Both the position numbers and the translations under genes were made by a program. The notes beneath the pieces are model-generated. The model was not told where the DNA came from, did no database searches, and was given only the letters and a program-made list of their open reading frames with translations. Positions 24,123 through 31,722 of a DNA stretch of 33,026 bases are shown here, in pieces. The stretch is from Planctomycetia bacterium (lineage in GTDB: Bacteria; Planctomycetota; Planctomycetia; Pirellulales; Thermoguttaceae), in assembly GCA_030539035.1 (NCBI GenBank), contig JAUNSU010000020.1, forward strand, positions 1-33,026. The letters run 5' to 3'. Each line of letters starts with the position of its first letter. Positions within the stretch are counted from its first letter, which is position 1.

Positions 24123-27100
24123 TTATCCCTCTTTTCGAACCGCTTCGATGATCTTCGCAAGGATCTCCAAGGTCTCCTTGATCTGCTTTTTCGTATGTTC
24201 CGAAGAAAGGAAGAATCGAAGACGCGCCGATCGCTCTTCAACAGCAGGATGAAGAATGGGCTGAACGTCAATTCCGTTTTCAAATAAAAGATGGGAGATC
24301 TTCAAACATTGAATGGAATTGCCGATGACAACAGGAACCACTCCGGTATTTTTCGCGAATCCGGTATTCATTCCCAATTTATCCGCAAGCTCTTTAAAAT
24401 ACGCGCTGTTCTCGCGCAGGCGAAGGACTCTTTGCGGCTCCTTTTTCAAGAGCTCCAGGGCCCCGAGCGCCGCGCCGGCTTGAGCAGGAGGCATCCCGAC
24501 GCTGAACATGAATCCGGGAACCGTATACTTCAAGTACTCGATCAGTTCCTTGCAGCCGGAAATATATCCGCCGCAGCTTCCGAACGTTTTACTCAAAGTG
24601 CACATCCAGAGATCGACATCCTTGCGGTTCACATGAAAATGCTCTCCGATTCCCCTTCCGGTATCGCCAAGAACTCCGATCGAATGCGCTTCATCGATCA
24701 TCAGAAGGGTCTTATGTTTGTTCCGAATCCGAATAAATTCCGGAAGATCGGGATAATCGCCGTCCATGCTGTAAACGCCTTCGAGAACGATCAGGACCTT
24801 TTTGTACTGATGCCGATGCTGATTGAGGATCTGATCTGCGGCGGCCCAATCTCCATGAGGGAACGGACGCCGTCGGGCACCCGACAGAATCGCCCCCTGG
24901 ACAAGGCTGTTGTGCGCCAACGCATCATAAAGGATCAGATCGTCGGCTCCCATCAAATGTCCGATCACGGTTTCGTTCGTCTGATGCCCGCCGACCAGAA
25001 GGATCGTCGCTTCTGTTCCGAGAAATTCGGTAATTCCGCGTTCCAATTCTCCATGGATCGGCTTTTCCCCGGCAACGATCCGGCTGGCCGATACGCTCGT
25101 TCCATATTTATCGATCGCGGCTTTTGCCGCCTTCTGGACCGAAGGATGTCCGGATGATCCGATGTAATTATAGGAGGAGAAATTATTGTACGTCCGCCCA
25201 TTGATCTGAGTGGTCGCGCCGGTAATTCCTTCCTGAACATCGAAGAAATGATTCAGCTTCAGTTTATCAACCATTTCCAGTTTGGCGTGAAGTTGGACAT
25301 ATTCCGGGAATTTCGCGATATTCCAGTATTCTTCCGTAATTTCGAAATCCCTTTTGTCGACGCCCGCATCGATTTTAGCGCCGCCGCCCAAGTATTTTTG
25401 AACCGCATCGACCACTTCTCTTGCTGTGAGAAGGGTTGGTAAAACAGCTTCCGGGAACTGTCCGCCGAACCGGTCTTCCAGCGAAGCAAGGATCTCCATT
25501 CGTTCGAGCGAATCGAGCCCCAATTCGGTGATATCCGTATCCAGAGTAATCGATCGTGTCCGATCCTTTCCGACTTTCCGCACTTCTTGCAGAACAGCAA
25601 AAGCGGTATCATCAAAGGACATGGTCGAAAGAGTCGTTCCCGACCCGAGAGGAGTCGGGATCGGCTTGATCTCCTTTTTCTTTTCCTGCTGCTTCGGCTG
25701 GAAAACGGACGACATTTCTTTCTCTTCATCGGTTGCTTCCCGACGCAGTTTTTTTGCGTTCGGATCGAAATGGAGCGGATTGTCTTCTTCGGTAAAGCTT
25801 TCTCCCTGCTTGCCGGGTCCCATTGCGGGAGTCGAAGGAATGGATCCGTCCGAAGACCAGGAAGCGAGGACATTCAATGTTCCTTTCAGATATCCGTCCT
25901 TGCACGCATGCCGCTGGATCTTTCCGCTGGAAGTTTTCGGAACCGTCCCGGATCGAACCAGGACAATCGCGTCGATCGGGATCTCATGATCCAGAGCAAT
26001 CGCCTTTCGGACCTCTTCGAAGATGTGCGGAGCCTCTTCCGGCTTGAATCGCCGTTCCACTTCCTGAACGAGAACGAGTTTTTCGTGTCCTTCGTCGCCG
26101 AGCATAAAGGCTCCTCCGCTGTCCGGACGTAAAACGGAATCGACTTTTTGCGCGGTCGTTTCAATATCCTGCGGATAAACATTGACCCCGCGGATAATGA
26201 TCAGATCCTTAATGCGTCCGGTAACGAAAAGCTCCCCGTTGAGCATCACGCCAAGATCGCCCGTCCTCATGAAAGGACCTTCATTGGTATCGGAAGTGTA
26301 TGCGTGAAAGGTGTATTCCGTTGCTTCCGGAGATTCCCAATATCCAACGGCAACGCTGTCGCTTTGGGTCCAGATCTCGCCGACAGTCCGTTCAGGACAG
26401 GTTTTTTTGGTTTCCGGATCGACAATTCGATTCTTTTGGGTAATGATTTCCCGTCCGCTGGAAACGAGGCGTCGAATACGATGGCAGGCGGGAAGCGGAT
26501 CCAGGGCTTTTCCCTCCATGAGAGAATCGGCGTCGAAAGAATGGATCACCGGTTTTTCATCGACCATACCGCCGGAAACGATCAAGGTCCCTTCGGCCAA
26601 ACCGAAGCAGGGATAGAACGATTCATATCGAAAACCGCAGCGTTCGAATTTTTTGGCAAAATTATCAAGGGTTTCCGCCTGAACAGGTTCCGCGCCGTTG
26701 AAAGCGACTTTCCAGCTGCTCAGATCCAAGGTATCGAGCAGATCATCTTTGATCTGCCGGGTACAAAGTTCATAAGCGAAGTTCGGTCCGCCGCTGGTTG
26801 TTCCCCTGTACTTTGAAATCGCGGCAAGCCAGCGATAAGGACGGGTCAAGAAAGAAAGCGGAGACATCAGAATATTCGGGCGGCCGCAATAGATCGGCTG
26901 AAGAATCCCGCCGATCAGGCCCATATCGTGATAGCTTGGAAGCCAAAAAACACCGACATCACTTCGTGTATGTTCGTAAGCGGTTTTGATCAGCATGGAA
27001 TTATGGAGTAAATTGCGATGGGTCAGCATTACTCCCTTGGGTGTTCCGGTGGATCCGGAAGTATATTGCAAAAAGGCGAGCGTATCAGGATCAATTTCCG

Positions 27101-27596
27101 GATCGATCCATTCTTCATCAAGTCCTTCCTGAAGAGAAGTCGTCGGCAGCCAGGGAATATTTTTAAGATCCGGCGTCTCTCCGATCACCGCGTTGACGTT
27201 TTCCAGAACATCATCCGTGGTCAAGGCAATACTTGCGTGTGCGCTTTGGCTTACCGCCTGAATACGGAGCATGGATCGATTTCGACGGGGCGGATAAACC
27301 GGAACGGCAACCGATCCCGCGTAAAGACAACCAAAAAACGCCTTGATAAATTCGAGTCCCGGCGGATATAAAAGGAGAATCCGTTTTCCGATAATATCAT
27401 GTTTTTGCAACCAGGCCCCGATCGCGCGGCTTTGGGTGTCAAGTTCTTTATAAGTGAGCCGTTTTTCCGAACTGACCCCATCCGTTAAATAAATAAAGGC
27501 GGGCATATCCGGCTGTAAAACCGCTTGATAACGAACCATCTCCACCAAAGTATTCGGCGTAAATACAGGCGTTTTTAATCGTCTTTCATCAGACAC
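24123..27596 (-). CDS. Fatty-acyl-AMP ligase / acyl carrier protein / alpha-oxoamine synthase fusion
   Basis: A 1157-residue soluble megaenzyme. Residues about 10-590 are an acyl-adenylating domain with YTSGSTGTPKG at 178-188, FGLAEGTL and TVPKTSSGKIQRHAC, most like fatty-acyl-AMP ligases. A flexible, charged linker follows (about 590-655). Then comes an ACP at about 660-740, with the phosphopantetheine serine S696 in LGLDSLERM. Residues about 780-1155 are a PLP-dependent alpha-oxoamine synthase: YNYIGSSGHP, IDEAHSIGVLG at 967-977, and LSKTFGSCGGY with Schiff-base lysine K1003. The parts imply activation of a fatty acid, loading on the ACP, and decarboxylative condensation with an amino acid to give an amino-ketone lipid, as in sphinganine-type synthesis. 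The GTG start has GGAG 8 bp upstream. An ATG-like start 78 bp further up lacks support. A strong terminator follows. Confidence 0.9.
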   Translation of the reverse strand: MSDERRLKTPVFTPNTLVEMVRYQAVLQPDMPAFIYLTDGVSSEKRLTYKELDTQSRAIGAWLQKHDIIGKRILLLYPPGLEFIKAFFGCLYAGSVAVPVYPPRRNRSMLRIQAVSQSAHASIALTTDDVLENVNAVIGETPDLKNIPWLPTTSLQEGLDEEWIDPEIDPDTLAFLQYTSGSTGTPKGVMLTHRNLLHNSMLIKTAYEHTRSDVGVFWLPSYHDMGLIGGILQPIYCGRPNILMSPLSFLTRPYRWLAAISKYRGTTSGGPNFAYELCTRQIKDDLLDTLDLSSWKVAFNGAEPVQAETLDNFAKKFERCGFRYESFYPCFGLAEGTLIVSGGMVDEKPVIHSFDADSLMEGKALDPLPACHRIRRLVSSGREIITQKNRIVDPETKKTCPERTVGEIWTQSDSVAVGYWESPEATEYTFHAYTSDTNEGPFMRTGDLGVMLNGELFVTGRIKDLIIIRGVNVYPQDIETTAQKVDSVLRPDSGGAFMLGDEGHEKLVLVQEVERRFKPEEAPHIFEEVRKAIALDHEIPIDAIVLVRSGTVPKTSSGKIQRHACKDGYLKGTLNVLASWSSDGSIPSTPAMGPGKQGESFTEEDNPLHFDPNAKKLRREATDEEKEMSSVFQPKQQEKKKEIKPIPTPLGSGTTLSTMSFDDTAFAVLQEVRKVGKDRTRSITLDTDITELGLDSLERMEILASLEDRFGGQFPEAVLPTLLTAREVVDAVQKYLGGGAKIDAGVDKRDFEITEEYWNIAKFPEYVQLHAKLEMVDKLKLNHFFDVQEGITGATTQINGRTYNNFSSYNYIGSSGHPSVQKAAKAAIDKYGTSVSASRIVAGEKPIHGELERGITEFLGTEATILLVGGHQTNETVIGHLMGADDLILYDALAHNSLVQGAILSGARRRPFPHGDWAAADQILNQHRHQYKKVLIVLEGVYSMDGDYPDLPEFIRIRNKHKTLLMIDEAHSIGVLGDTGRGIGEHFHVNRKDVDLWMCTLSKTFGSCGGYISGCKELIEYLKYTVPGFMFSVGMPPAQAGAALGALELLKKEPQRVLRLRENSAYFKELADKLGMNTGFAKNTGVVPVVIGNSIQCLKISHLLFENGIDVQPILHPAVEERSARLRFFLSSEHTKKQIKETLEILAKIIEAVRKEG

Positions 27597-27699
27597 AATA
27601 ATTTCTCCATTCGTCTGTGATAAAGAACTTGAAGCGATTCTTAACCCCTGGAACCGACAGGAACAGGGGAACATTTTTCACAAACCGCGCAATCATGAT

Positions 27700-27716
27700 C
27701 TGCGGAACGGCCGCAG
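27700..27716 (-). other. Hairpin upstream of the FAAL-ACP-AONS gene
   Basis: CTGCGG and CCGCAG form a perfect 6-bp stem with a 5-base loop, nested inside a wider ATCATGA/TCATGAT pair, about 105 bp upstream of the GTG start. It would lie in the 5' leader if transcription begins further upstream. The remainder of the 433-bp gap 27597-28029 is AT-rich, with a terminator for cdsA at its far end and no credible gene. Confidence 0.35.
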
Positions 27717-27963
27717 TTTATCTAAAACTCATGATTATCAAGGTTCACATATTTTCGATTTTTATCGCATTCCTATTACTTTATCAAATCAAAACAATTA
27801 TCCTAAACATCGGGGAATTTGTCAATTATCCTTTTTTTGTATTTTAATAAAAAAATACAAACTGTAAAATATAATGAAAAAGGAAAATATTTCATTCCAC
27901 GGTCGTATTATCGAAAGACAGGGATGTTAAAATAGAAGAATTATTCGTATTTCAACGTTTTCA

Positions 27964-27988
27964 CAAAAAAGCCTGATCAGATCAGACC
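27964..27988 (-). terminator. Intrinsic terminator of cdsA
   Basis: On the minus strand GTCTGA pairs with TCAGGC (with one G-U pair) around a 5-base loop and is followed by TTTTTT. It lies about 40 bp after the cdsA stop codon. The stem is short, so efficiency may be moderate. Confidence 0.6.
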
Positions 27989-28029
27989 GATAAAAAAGAA
28001 CAAGTATAATACATAAAATGGGCAATATA

Positions 28030-28920
28030 CTATTTTACAAACCCGAACGCCCACAATCCAAAAGCGACCGGCGCGGCTAAAAGCAGGGAATCGAAAATGT
28101 CGAGGAACCCGCCGAATCCGGGGAACCGTCTTCCGGAATCTTTTCGGCCAACATCCCGTTTAAGAAGAGATTCGGCAAGATCGCCCACGATTCCCGTTGC
28201 TCCGACGAGGAGTCCGAAAACGATCAGCCCCAGCGCGGAAGTATCGGTTGTTCGATGAAAAAAGACGGGAAAAATAAAATCCAAAGTAAGCCAAGCCCCT
28301 AAAATCGCGAAAAACAGACCGCCTATCGTTCCTTCGATCGTTTTTCCGGGACTCAGGCCGGGAACGAGCTTTCGGCGTCCAATGATTTTGCCGACAGTAT
28401 AGGCGCCAATATCGGACATTTTTGTTACTATAATCAAAGAAAGGACCGCGCCCAATCCATAGGCGATCCGAAGCATGATAATAAAGCAGCCGAGCATTCC
28501 GATATAGGAAATAATAAAAACCGCTCCGGCGAGATTAATCGTATTGCCGCCGGGCGCTTTATAGCGGGCCATCTCCCCGAGAAACGCGATAATCGTTCCG
28601 CTGGCCATCGCAAGCAGAGTAAGGACACAGGCAACGGCCGCCGTATCCCATCCATGATCGGCAACCTGTGAAAAGGTCCGATGGCAAGCCAGCCAGCAAA
28701 GGAACATCATGGAGAAGACCCCCAGATAGACCGTTGATCGGCGCGGGAACACATTTCCGGAATTCAAAAGATCAAGGATCTCATTGCAAATAAAAAAAAC
28801 ACAAATGAGGAAACCGGGCAAAAGATACAGCCCCGGAATTGCGGAGTTTGCGTCCAGCCAGCAAAGTAAAGCAACCAGCAAAATTGCGGGCACCCCAATA
28901 ATGAATCGCCAAAAAAGCAT
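28030..28920 (-). CDS. cdsA: Phosphatidate cytidylyltransferase
   Basis: A 296-residue inner-membrane enzyme that makes CDP-diacylglycerol from phosphatidate and CTP, the branch point for bacterial phospholipids. About eight hydrophobic segments span the protein. The conserved SDIGAYTVGKIIGRRKLVPG and SPGKTIEG segments and the C-terminal signature SLLKRDVGRKDSGRRFPGFGG are clear. The classic signature has PGHGG followed by D-R; here it is PGFGG and D-I-F-DSL. The ATG at 28920 is used because AGGA lies 7 bp upstream and the protein then begins with its first membrane helix. A longer in-frame reading up to 29040 would place its first 40 residues inside a non-coding repeat element. The gene is monocistronic, with its own terminator. 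Confidence 0.93.
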   Translation of the reverse strand: MLFWRFIIGVPAILLVALLCWLDANSAIPGLYLLPGFLICVFFICNEILDLLNSGNVFPRRSTVYLGVFSMMFLCWLACHRTFSQVADHGWDTAAVACVLTLLAMASGTIIAFLGEMARYKAPGGNTINLAGAVFIISYIGMLGCFIIMLRIAYGLGAVLSLIIVTKMSDIGAYTVGKIIGRRKLVPGLSPGKTIEGTIGGLFFAILGAWLTLDFIFPVFFHRTTDTSALGLIVFGLLVGATGIVGDLAESLLKRDVGRKDSGRRFPGFGGFLDIFDSLLLAAPVAFGLWAFGFVK

Positions 28921-28975
28921 GTTGTATCCTGTTCCGGTTTCTGGAAAAATCCTTTGAGTTGTTTTTGCAATACAC

Positions 28976-29140
28976 TTAAGCTGTAAACAGATTTTTGTTT
29001 GAAACCACGGATTACACTGATAAACACGGATGAATTTCATTGATATCCAAAATCATAATTTTTTGAGAAAACGTCTTTATTATCAAAAAATGATCCGTGA
29101 AAATCCGTGTTATCCGTGGTTTCAAAATCGGTTATTTACA
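28976..29140. repeat. Dispersed ACGGAT inverted-repeat element, copy C, with 15-bp flanking direct repeats
   Basis: About 165 bp just upstream of cdsA, in the opposite orientation to copy B. It begins TTAAGCTGTAAACAG, TTTGAAACCACGGAT and ends ATCCGTGTTATCCGTGG, TTTCAAAATCGGTTATTTACA. The centre matches copy B (TTTCATTGATATCC, AAAATCATAATTTTTTGAG). The 15-bp sequence GTTTTTGCAATACAC occurs exactly at both borders (28961-28975 and 29141-29155), as if a site had been duplicated on insertion or the element had been mobilised with its flank. Confidence 0.85.
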
Positions 29141-29452
29141 GTTTTTGCAATACACAAAAACGAAAAGTCCTGTAAAAAACATGAATGGTTCGAAATAATC
29201 AAAGGATATCCTCCGATCAGAAGGAAAACGGCTTACGAGAGAGAATAAGACCGAACTTTGATATCCTTGTAAATATTTCACCTTCAATGAACATTTATTA
29301 TAGCATATTCACAAACCTTTACCAGTCAATACGGGAAGAAGAGAGAAGAATAAAAAACTTTCGAAAGAAGTGAAAAAAGCCTTTTGGAAATGATTGTTTC
29401 AGATTACGCATTTTGTCCATATTCTTACTGAAAGGACCTTTTTAAGAACATG

Positions 29453-29461
29453 TTATCCACA
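29453..29461 (+). promoter_or_regulatory. DnaA box upstream of dnaA
   Basis: TTATCCACA, a perfect match to the consensus DnaA box, lies about 390 bp upstream of dnaA, with very AT-rich DNA (29461-29600) immediately after it. Only this single perfect box was found by eye, so it may serve dnaA autoregulation or be part of an origin whose other boxes are degenerate. Bases 29156-29452 hold nothing else I can name. Confidence 0.6.
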
Positions 29462-29588
29462 TAAAAAAAACGTTAAAAAGTTTGATTACTTTTACAGAAA
29501 AAAAATGGAAATTCTCTAACCCGCTATAAAACAGACGGTTAAAATTAAAGTACAATTATCGGGAAGGAAAAATTTTTTCTCTTAACGT

Positions 29589-29616
29589 TTGACATTAAAA
29601 AAAGTCCATGTACAAT
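29589..29616 (+). promoter_or_regulatory. Likely dnaA promoter
   Basis: A perfect -35 TTGACA (29589-29594), a 16-bp spacer and TACAAT (29611-29616) form the best sigma-70-type promoter in the window. A TTAACGTT palindromic motif (29582-29589) abuts the -35, and its partner AACGTTAA lies at 29469-29476. The predicted leader before dnaA is about 225 nt. Confidence 0.65.
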
Positions 29617-29628
29617 CTACTCCATCGA

Positions 29629-29796
29629 ATGCTTATGATGGTGAACGAATTCTGCTCAAAACCGTATGAAATTGTACGCGGCAGCCATCTTTCCAAAATC
29701 TCGGCGAAGGATTTGCCGGGAGTCGTTAAACGGATTGCGGACCCCTGTATAATCAAGGACGTATCGTCGGAAATGATCGATATTTTTCATTATTGA
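29629..29796 (+). CDS. Possible small leader ORF upstream of dnaA
   Basis: A 55-codon frame (MLMMVNEFCSKPYEIVRG...) begins about 6 nt after the predicted dnaA transcription start and ends 51 bp before the dnaA ATG. Codon choice resembles neighbouring genes (GCG, CGG, ATC, GGC). There is no Shine-Dalgarno, so it would be translated nearly leaderless. The product is unrecognised. It may be a regulatory leader peptide, or simply an untranslated leader that happens to stay open. Confidence 0.25.
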   Translation: MLMMVNEFCSKPYEIVRGSHLSKISAKDLPGVVKRIADPCIIKDVSSEMIDIFHY

Positions 29797-29847
29797 AAAA
29801 CGGATTTCATCGACGGCGCGAACGGATTGTTTTTGATGATTTGTTCC

Positions 29848-31377
29848 ATGGATAATAAAGAGACGGAAGACATTATTCTCGACTTGATCGCTGAGAAGAT
29901 CGGCCGGAATATGTTCGACGTCTGGTTCACCAACGATATTCATTTCGCGTTGGAAGATTCGACGCTCGTAATGAGTGCGCCGTCGAACTTTATATGCAAT
30001 TGGATCCGGACAAATTTCAAACACATTATTGAACAAGTCTCCCGGGATCTTTTCAAGAAGACCATTCCGCTCCGGTTTACGATTAAGGAAACATCGTCGG
30101 GTTCTTCCCTGTCTTCTGAAATTGCGCAATCCGAAAATCATTCCGGAAAGAAAAAAATTTCGGAATCCTCAAAGAGCAAGTCTTCCGTTTCCCGGAGTCC
30201 GTCTGCAAAATCGGAAAAACCGACAAAGTCTGCAAAACAAACAGATGAAGAAGCGGCTCCTGTTCAATTTGAAAAAGATGGCAAATATGAATATCTGGTC
30301 GGCAAATCCGTTCCCGGTTCCGCCAAGCGCACTTCTTCCGGATCGCAGCGGGATCTCGCTTCTTACGACAGCTTTGTCGTCGGCAAGTCGAATGAACTTG
30401 CAAAGAGCATTGCCGATATTGTGATCAAAGAGCCCGCGAAATTCAATCCGGTTCTGATCAGCGGTCCTACGAGTGTCGGCAAAACCCATCTGCTCGAAGG
30501 GATCTGTTCCGAGTATCGGGCGCGGTATAAAAAGAAGCAGGCGCTTTTCCTTACGGCGGATCAGTTTACGTCGATGTTTGTTCAGGGAGTCCAAGGCGGT
30601 CTTCAGAATTTTCGGGCGCGGTTCAGGAACATTTCCCTTTTGATCATTGACGATCTTCATTTTCTTCAAACGCGGCGGGGAACACAAACAGAGCTTCTCG
30701 GCTTGATCGACATGCTCAAGGGATATCGCGTTCAGATGGTTTTCAGCACGTCCTGTCCTTTGAGCGATCTGAAAGATTTTCGAAGCGAGTTGACCTCCCG
30801 GCTGATGAGCGGGATCGACTGCCGAATCGAAGCGGCGGAACGGGAAACCCTTTTAAAGATCTTTCGGCAGATGGTTTCCAAACGGGGGATCAGTATTCCG
30901 GACGAGGTTTGCCGCTATGTTGTTTCCCGTTTTTCGACGCATGCCCGGCGTCTTTCCGGGGTTTTAAACCGGCTTTATGTAGAGCATGTCAAGACATCCG
31001 CTCCGATCGATCTTCGAATGGCCCAAGACGTTCTCTCCGATCTCGAATCGAGTTGCCGGAGAACTTATACGCTGGAAGAAGTTGAGCAGGCCGTATTGGA
31101 AGTTTTCGGCATCTCGAACACAACTCTTCGATCGAAGTCCCGTGCGCAGGCGAATTGCTATCCGAGAATGCTGGCGATGTGGGCAGCGCGCAAATACACG
31201 AACGCCGCGCTTTCCGAGATCGGACGCTATTTCGGAAACCGTTCGCACAGTACTGTTCTTTCCGCCCAGAAAAGAGTGGATTTATGGCTCGATGTCAACG
31301 CGCCCCATCAAAAAGAGGATCGGACATGGAATATCGCGGAAACGCTTAGCCGAATCGAACGGATCATTGAGCGCTGA
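29848..31377 (+). CDS. dnaA: Chromosomal replication initiator protein DnaA
   Basis: A 509-residue ATP-dependent initiator that binds DnaA boxes and opens oriC. Domain I (about 1-80) carries the family-typical MFDVWFTNDIHF and SAPSNFICNWIRTNF. Domain II (about 80-165) is a Ser/Lys-rich linker. Domain III is the AAA+ core, with Walker A GPTSVGKT at 206-213 and Walker B LLIIDDLHFL with D268-D269; SELTSRLMSG holds the sensor/arginine-finger region. Domain IV (about 400-509) has RMLAMWAARKYT and IGRYFGNRSHSTVLSA, the DNA-binding signature, here GNRSHSTV in place of GGRDHSTV. The ATG at 29848 is chosen because it sits a normal distance before domain I; ATG 29836 and TTG 29827 are also in frame and none has a good Shine-Dalgarno. 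dnaN and recF do not follow; a convergent lipoprotein gene does. Confidence 0.95.
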   Translation: MDNKETEDIILDLIAEKIGRNMFDVWFTNDIHFALEDSTLVMSAPSNFICNWIRTNFKHIIEQVSRDLFKKTIPLRFTIKETSSGSSLSSEIAQSENHSGKKKISESSKSKSSVSRSPSAKSEKPTKSAKQTDEEAAPVQFEKDGKYEYLVGKSVPGSAKRTSSGSQRDLASYDSFVVGKSNELAKSIADIVIKEPAKFNPVLISGPTSVGKTHLLEGICSEYRARYKKKQALFLTADQFTSMFVQGVQGGLQNFRARFRNISLLIIDDLHFLQTRRGTQTELLGLIDMLKGYRVQMVFSTSCPLSDLKDFRSELTSRLMSGIDCRIEAAERETLLKIFRQMVSKRGISIPDEVCRYVVSRFSTHARRLSGVLNRLYVEHVKTSAPIDLRMAQDVLSDLESSCRRTYTLEEVEQAVLEVFGISNTTLRSKSRAQANCYPRMLAMWAARKYTNAALSEIGRYFGNRSHSTVLSAQKRVDLWLDVNAPHQKEDRTWNIAETLSRIERIIER

Positions 31378-31387
31378 ACAATCTTTT

Positions 31388-31414
31388 CTCTTCAAAAACC
31401 TTGTCTCTGAAGAG
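31388..31414. terminator. Weak hairpin between dnaA and the convergent lipoprotein gene
   Basis: CTCTTCA and TGAAGAG form a 7-bp stem with a 13-base loop, 11 bp after the dnaA stop and 24 bp beyond the lipoprotein stop. On the minus strand it is followed by AAAAGATTG and on the plus strand by ATTCTTTC, so the U-tract is poor in both directions. It may end dnaA transcription weakly. Confidence 0.3.
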
Positions 31415-31437
31415 ATTCTTTCAAAAAAGGGCGTTGC

Positions 31438-31722
31438 TTATTTGATCTGAACCGACTGATTTTGGTCAACCTGATACGCTTTTGAACGCTGCATATCATA
31501 TCCTCGGGGGCGAAGCTGAAAAGCTTTCGGACCGACGGTTCCATCGGGATAAGGATCGCTTCCTTCCGGAGTGTATCGTTCATGTTCAGGGTCCAGATAG
31601 CCCGGCGATTCCAGGCTCGGATACCAAAATCTTTTGCTCTCTTCACTCTCGTTCAGGGATTGACATCCGGATCCGATCAGAAGAGCGCCAACGGCGATTC
31701 CCAAAAGCAGGCTCCATTTCAT
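31438..31722 (-). CDS. Small putative lipoprotein
   Basis: A 94-residue protein with an N-terminal hydrophobic signal (MKWSLLLGIAVGALLIGSGC) ending at C20, a likely lipidation site. The residue three before the cysteine is glycine, not the usual Leu/Val, so the lipobox is imperfect. The mature part is hydrophilic and rich in Pro, Tyr, Ser and Glu (FWYPSLESPGYLDPEHERYTPEGSDPYPDG) with no recognised domain. The start at 31722 has a perfect AGGAGG 8 bp upstream, and its ATG overlaps the stop of the glycosyltransferase-like gene as ATGA, so the two are translationally coupled. An envelope or surface role is inferred from the signal. A cytosolic glycosyltransferase partner would be odd, so the operon link may reflect regulation only. 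Confidence 0.75.
   Translation of the reverse strand: MKWSLLLGIAVGALLIGSGCQSLNESEESKRFWYPSLESPGYLDPEHERYTPEGSDPYPDGTVGPKAFQLRPRGYDMQRSKAYQVDQNQSVQIK

Noticed and set aside
28921..29040. N-terminal extension of CdsA by 40 residues
   Set aside because: The extension is translated from repeat copy C (the peptide NPWFQTKI is also encoded by the other copies), while the ATG at 28920 has a good ribosome site and begins the first membrane helix.
19553..29140. CRISPR array made of the ACGGAT repeats
   Set aside because: The repeated units are only about 6-7 bases at 10-base spacing inside three separate elements; there are no regular spacers and no cas genes.
29656..30141. 161-residue minus-strand frame over the dnaA leader and domain I
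   Set aside because: Antisense to well-conserved DnaA domain I and the likely leader; no ribosome site.
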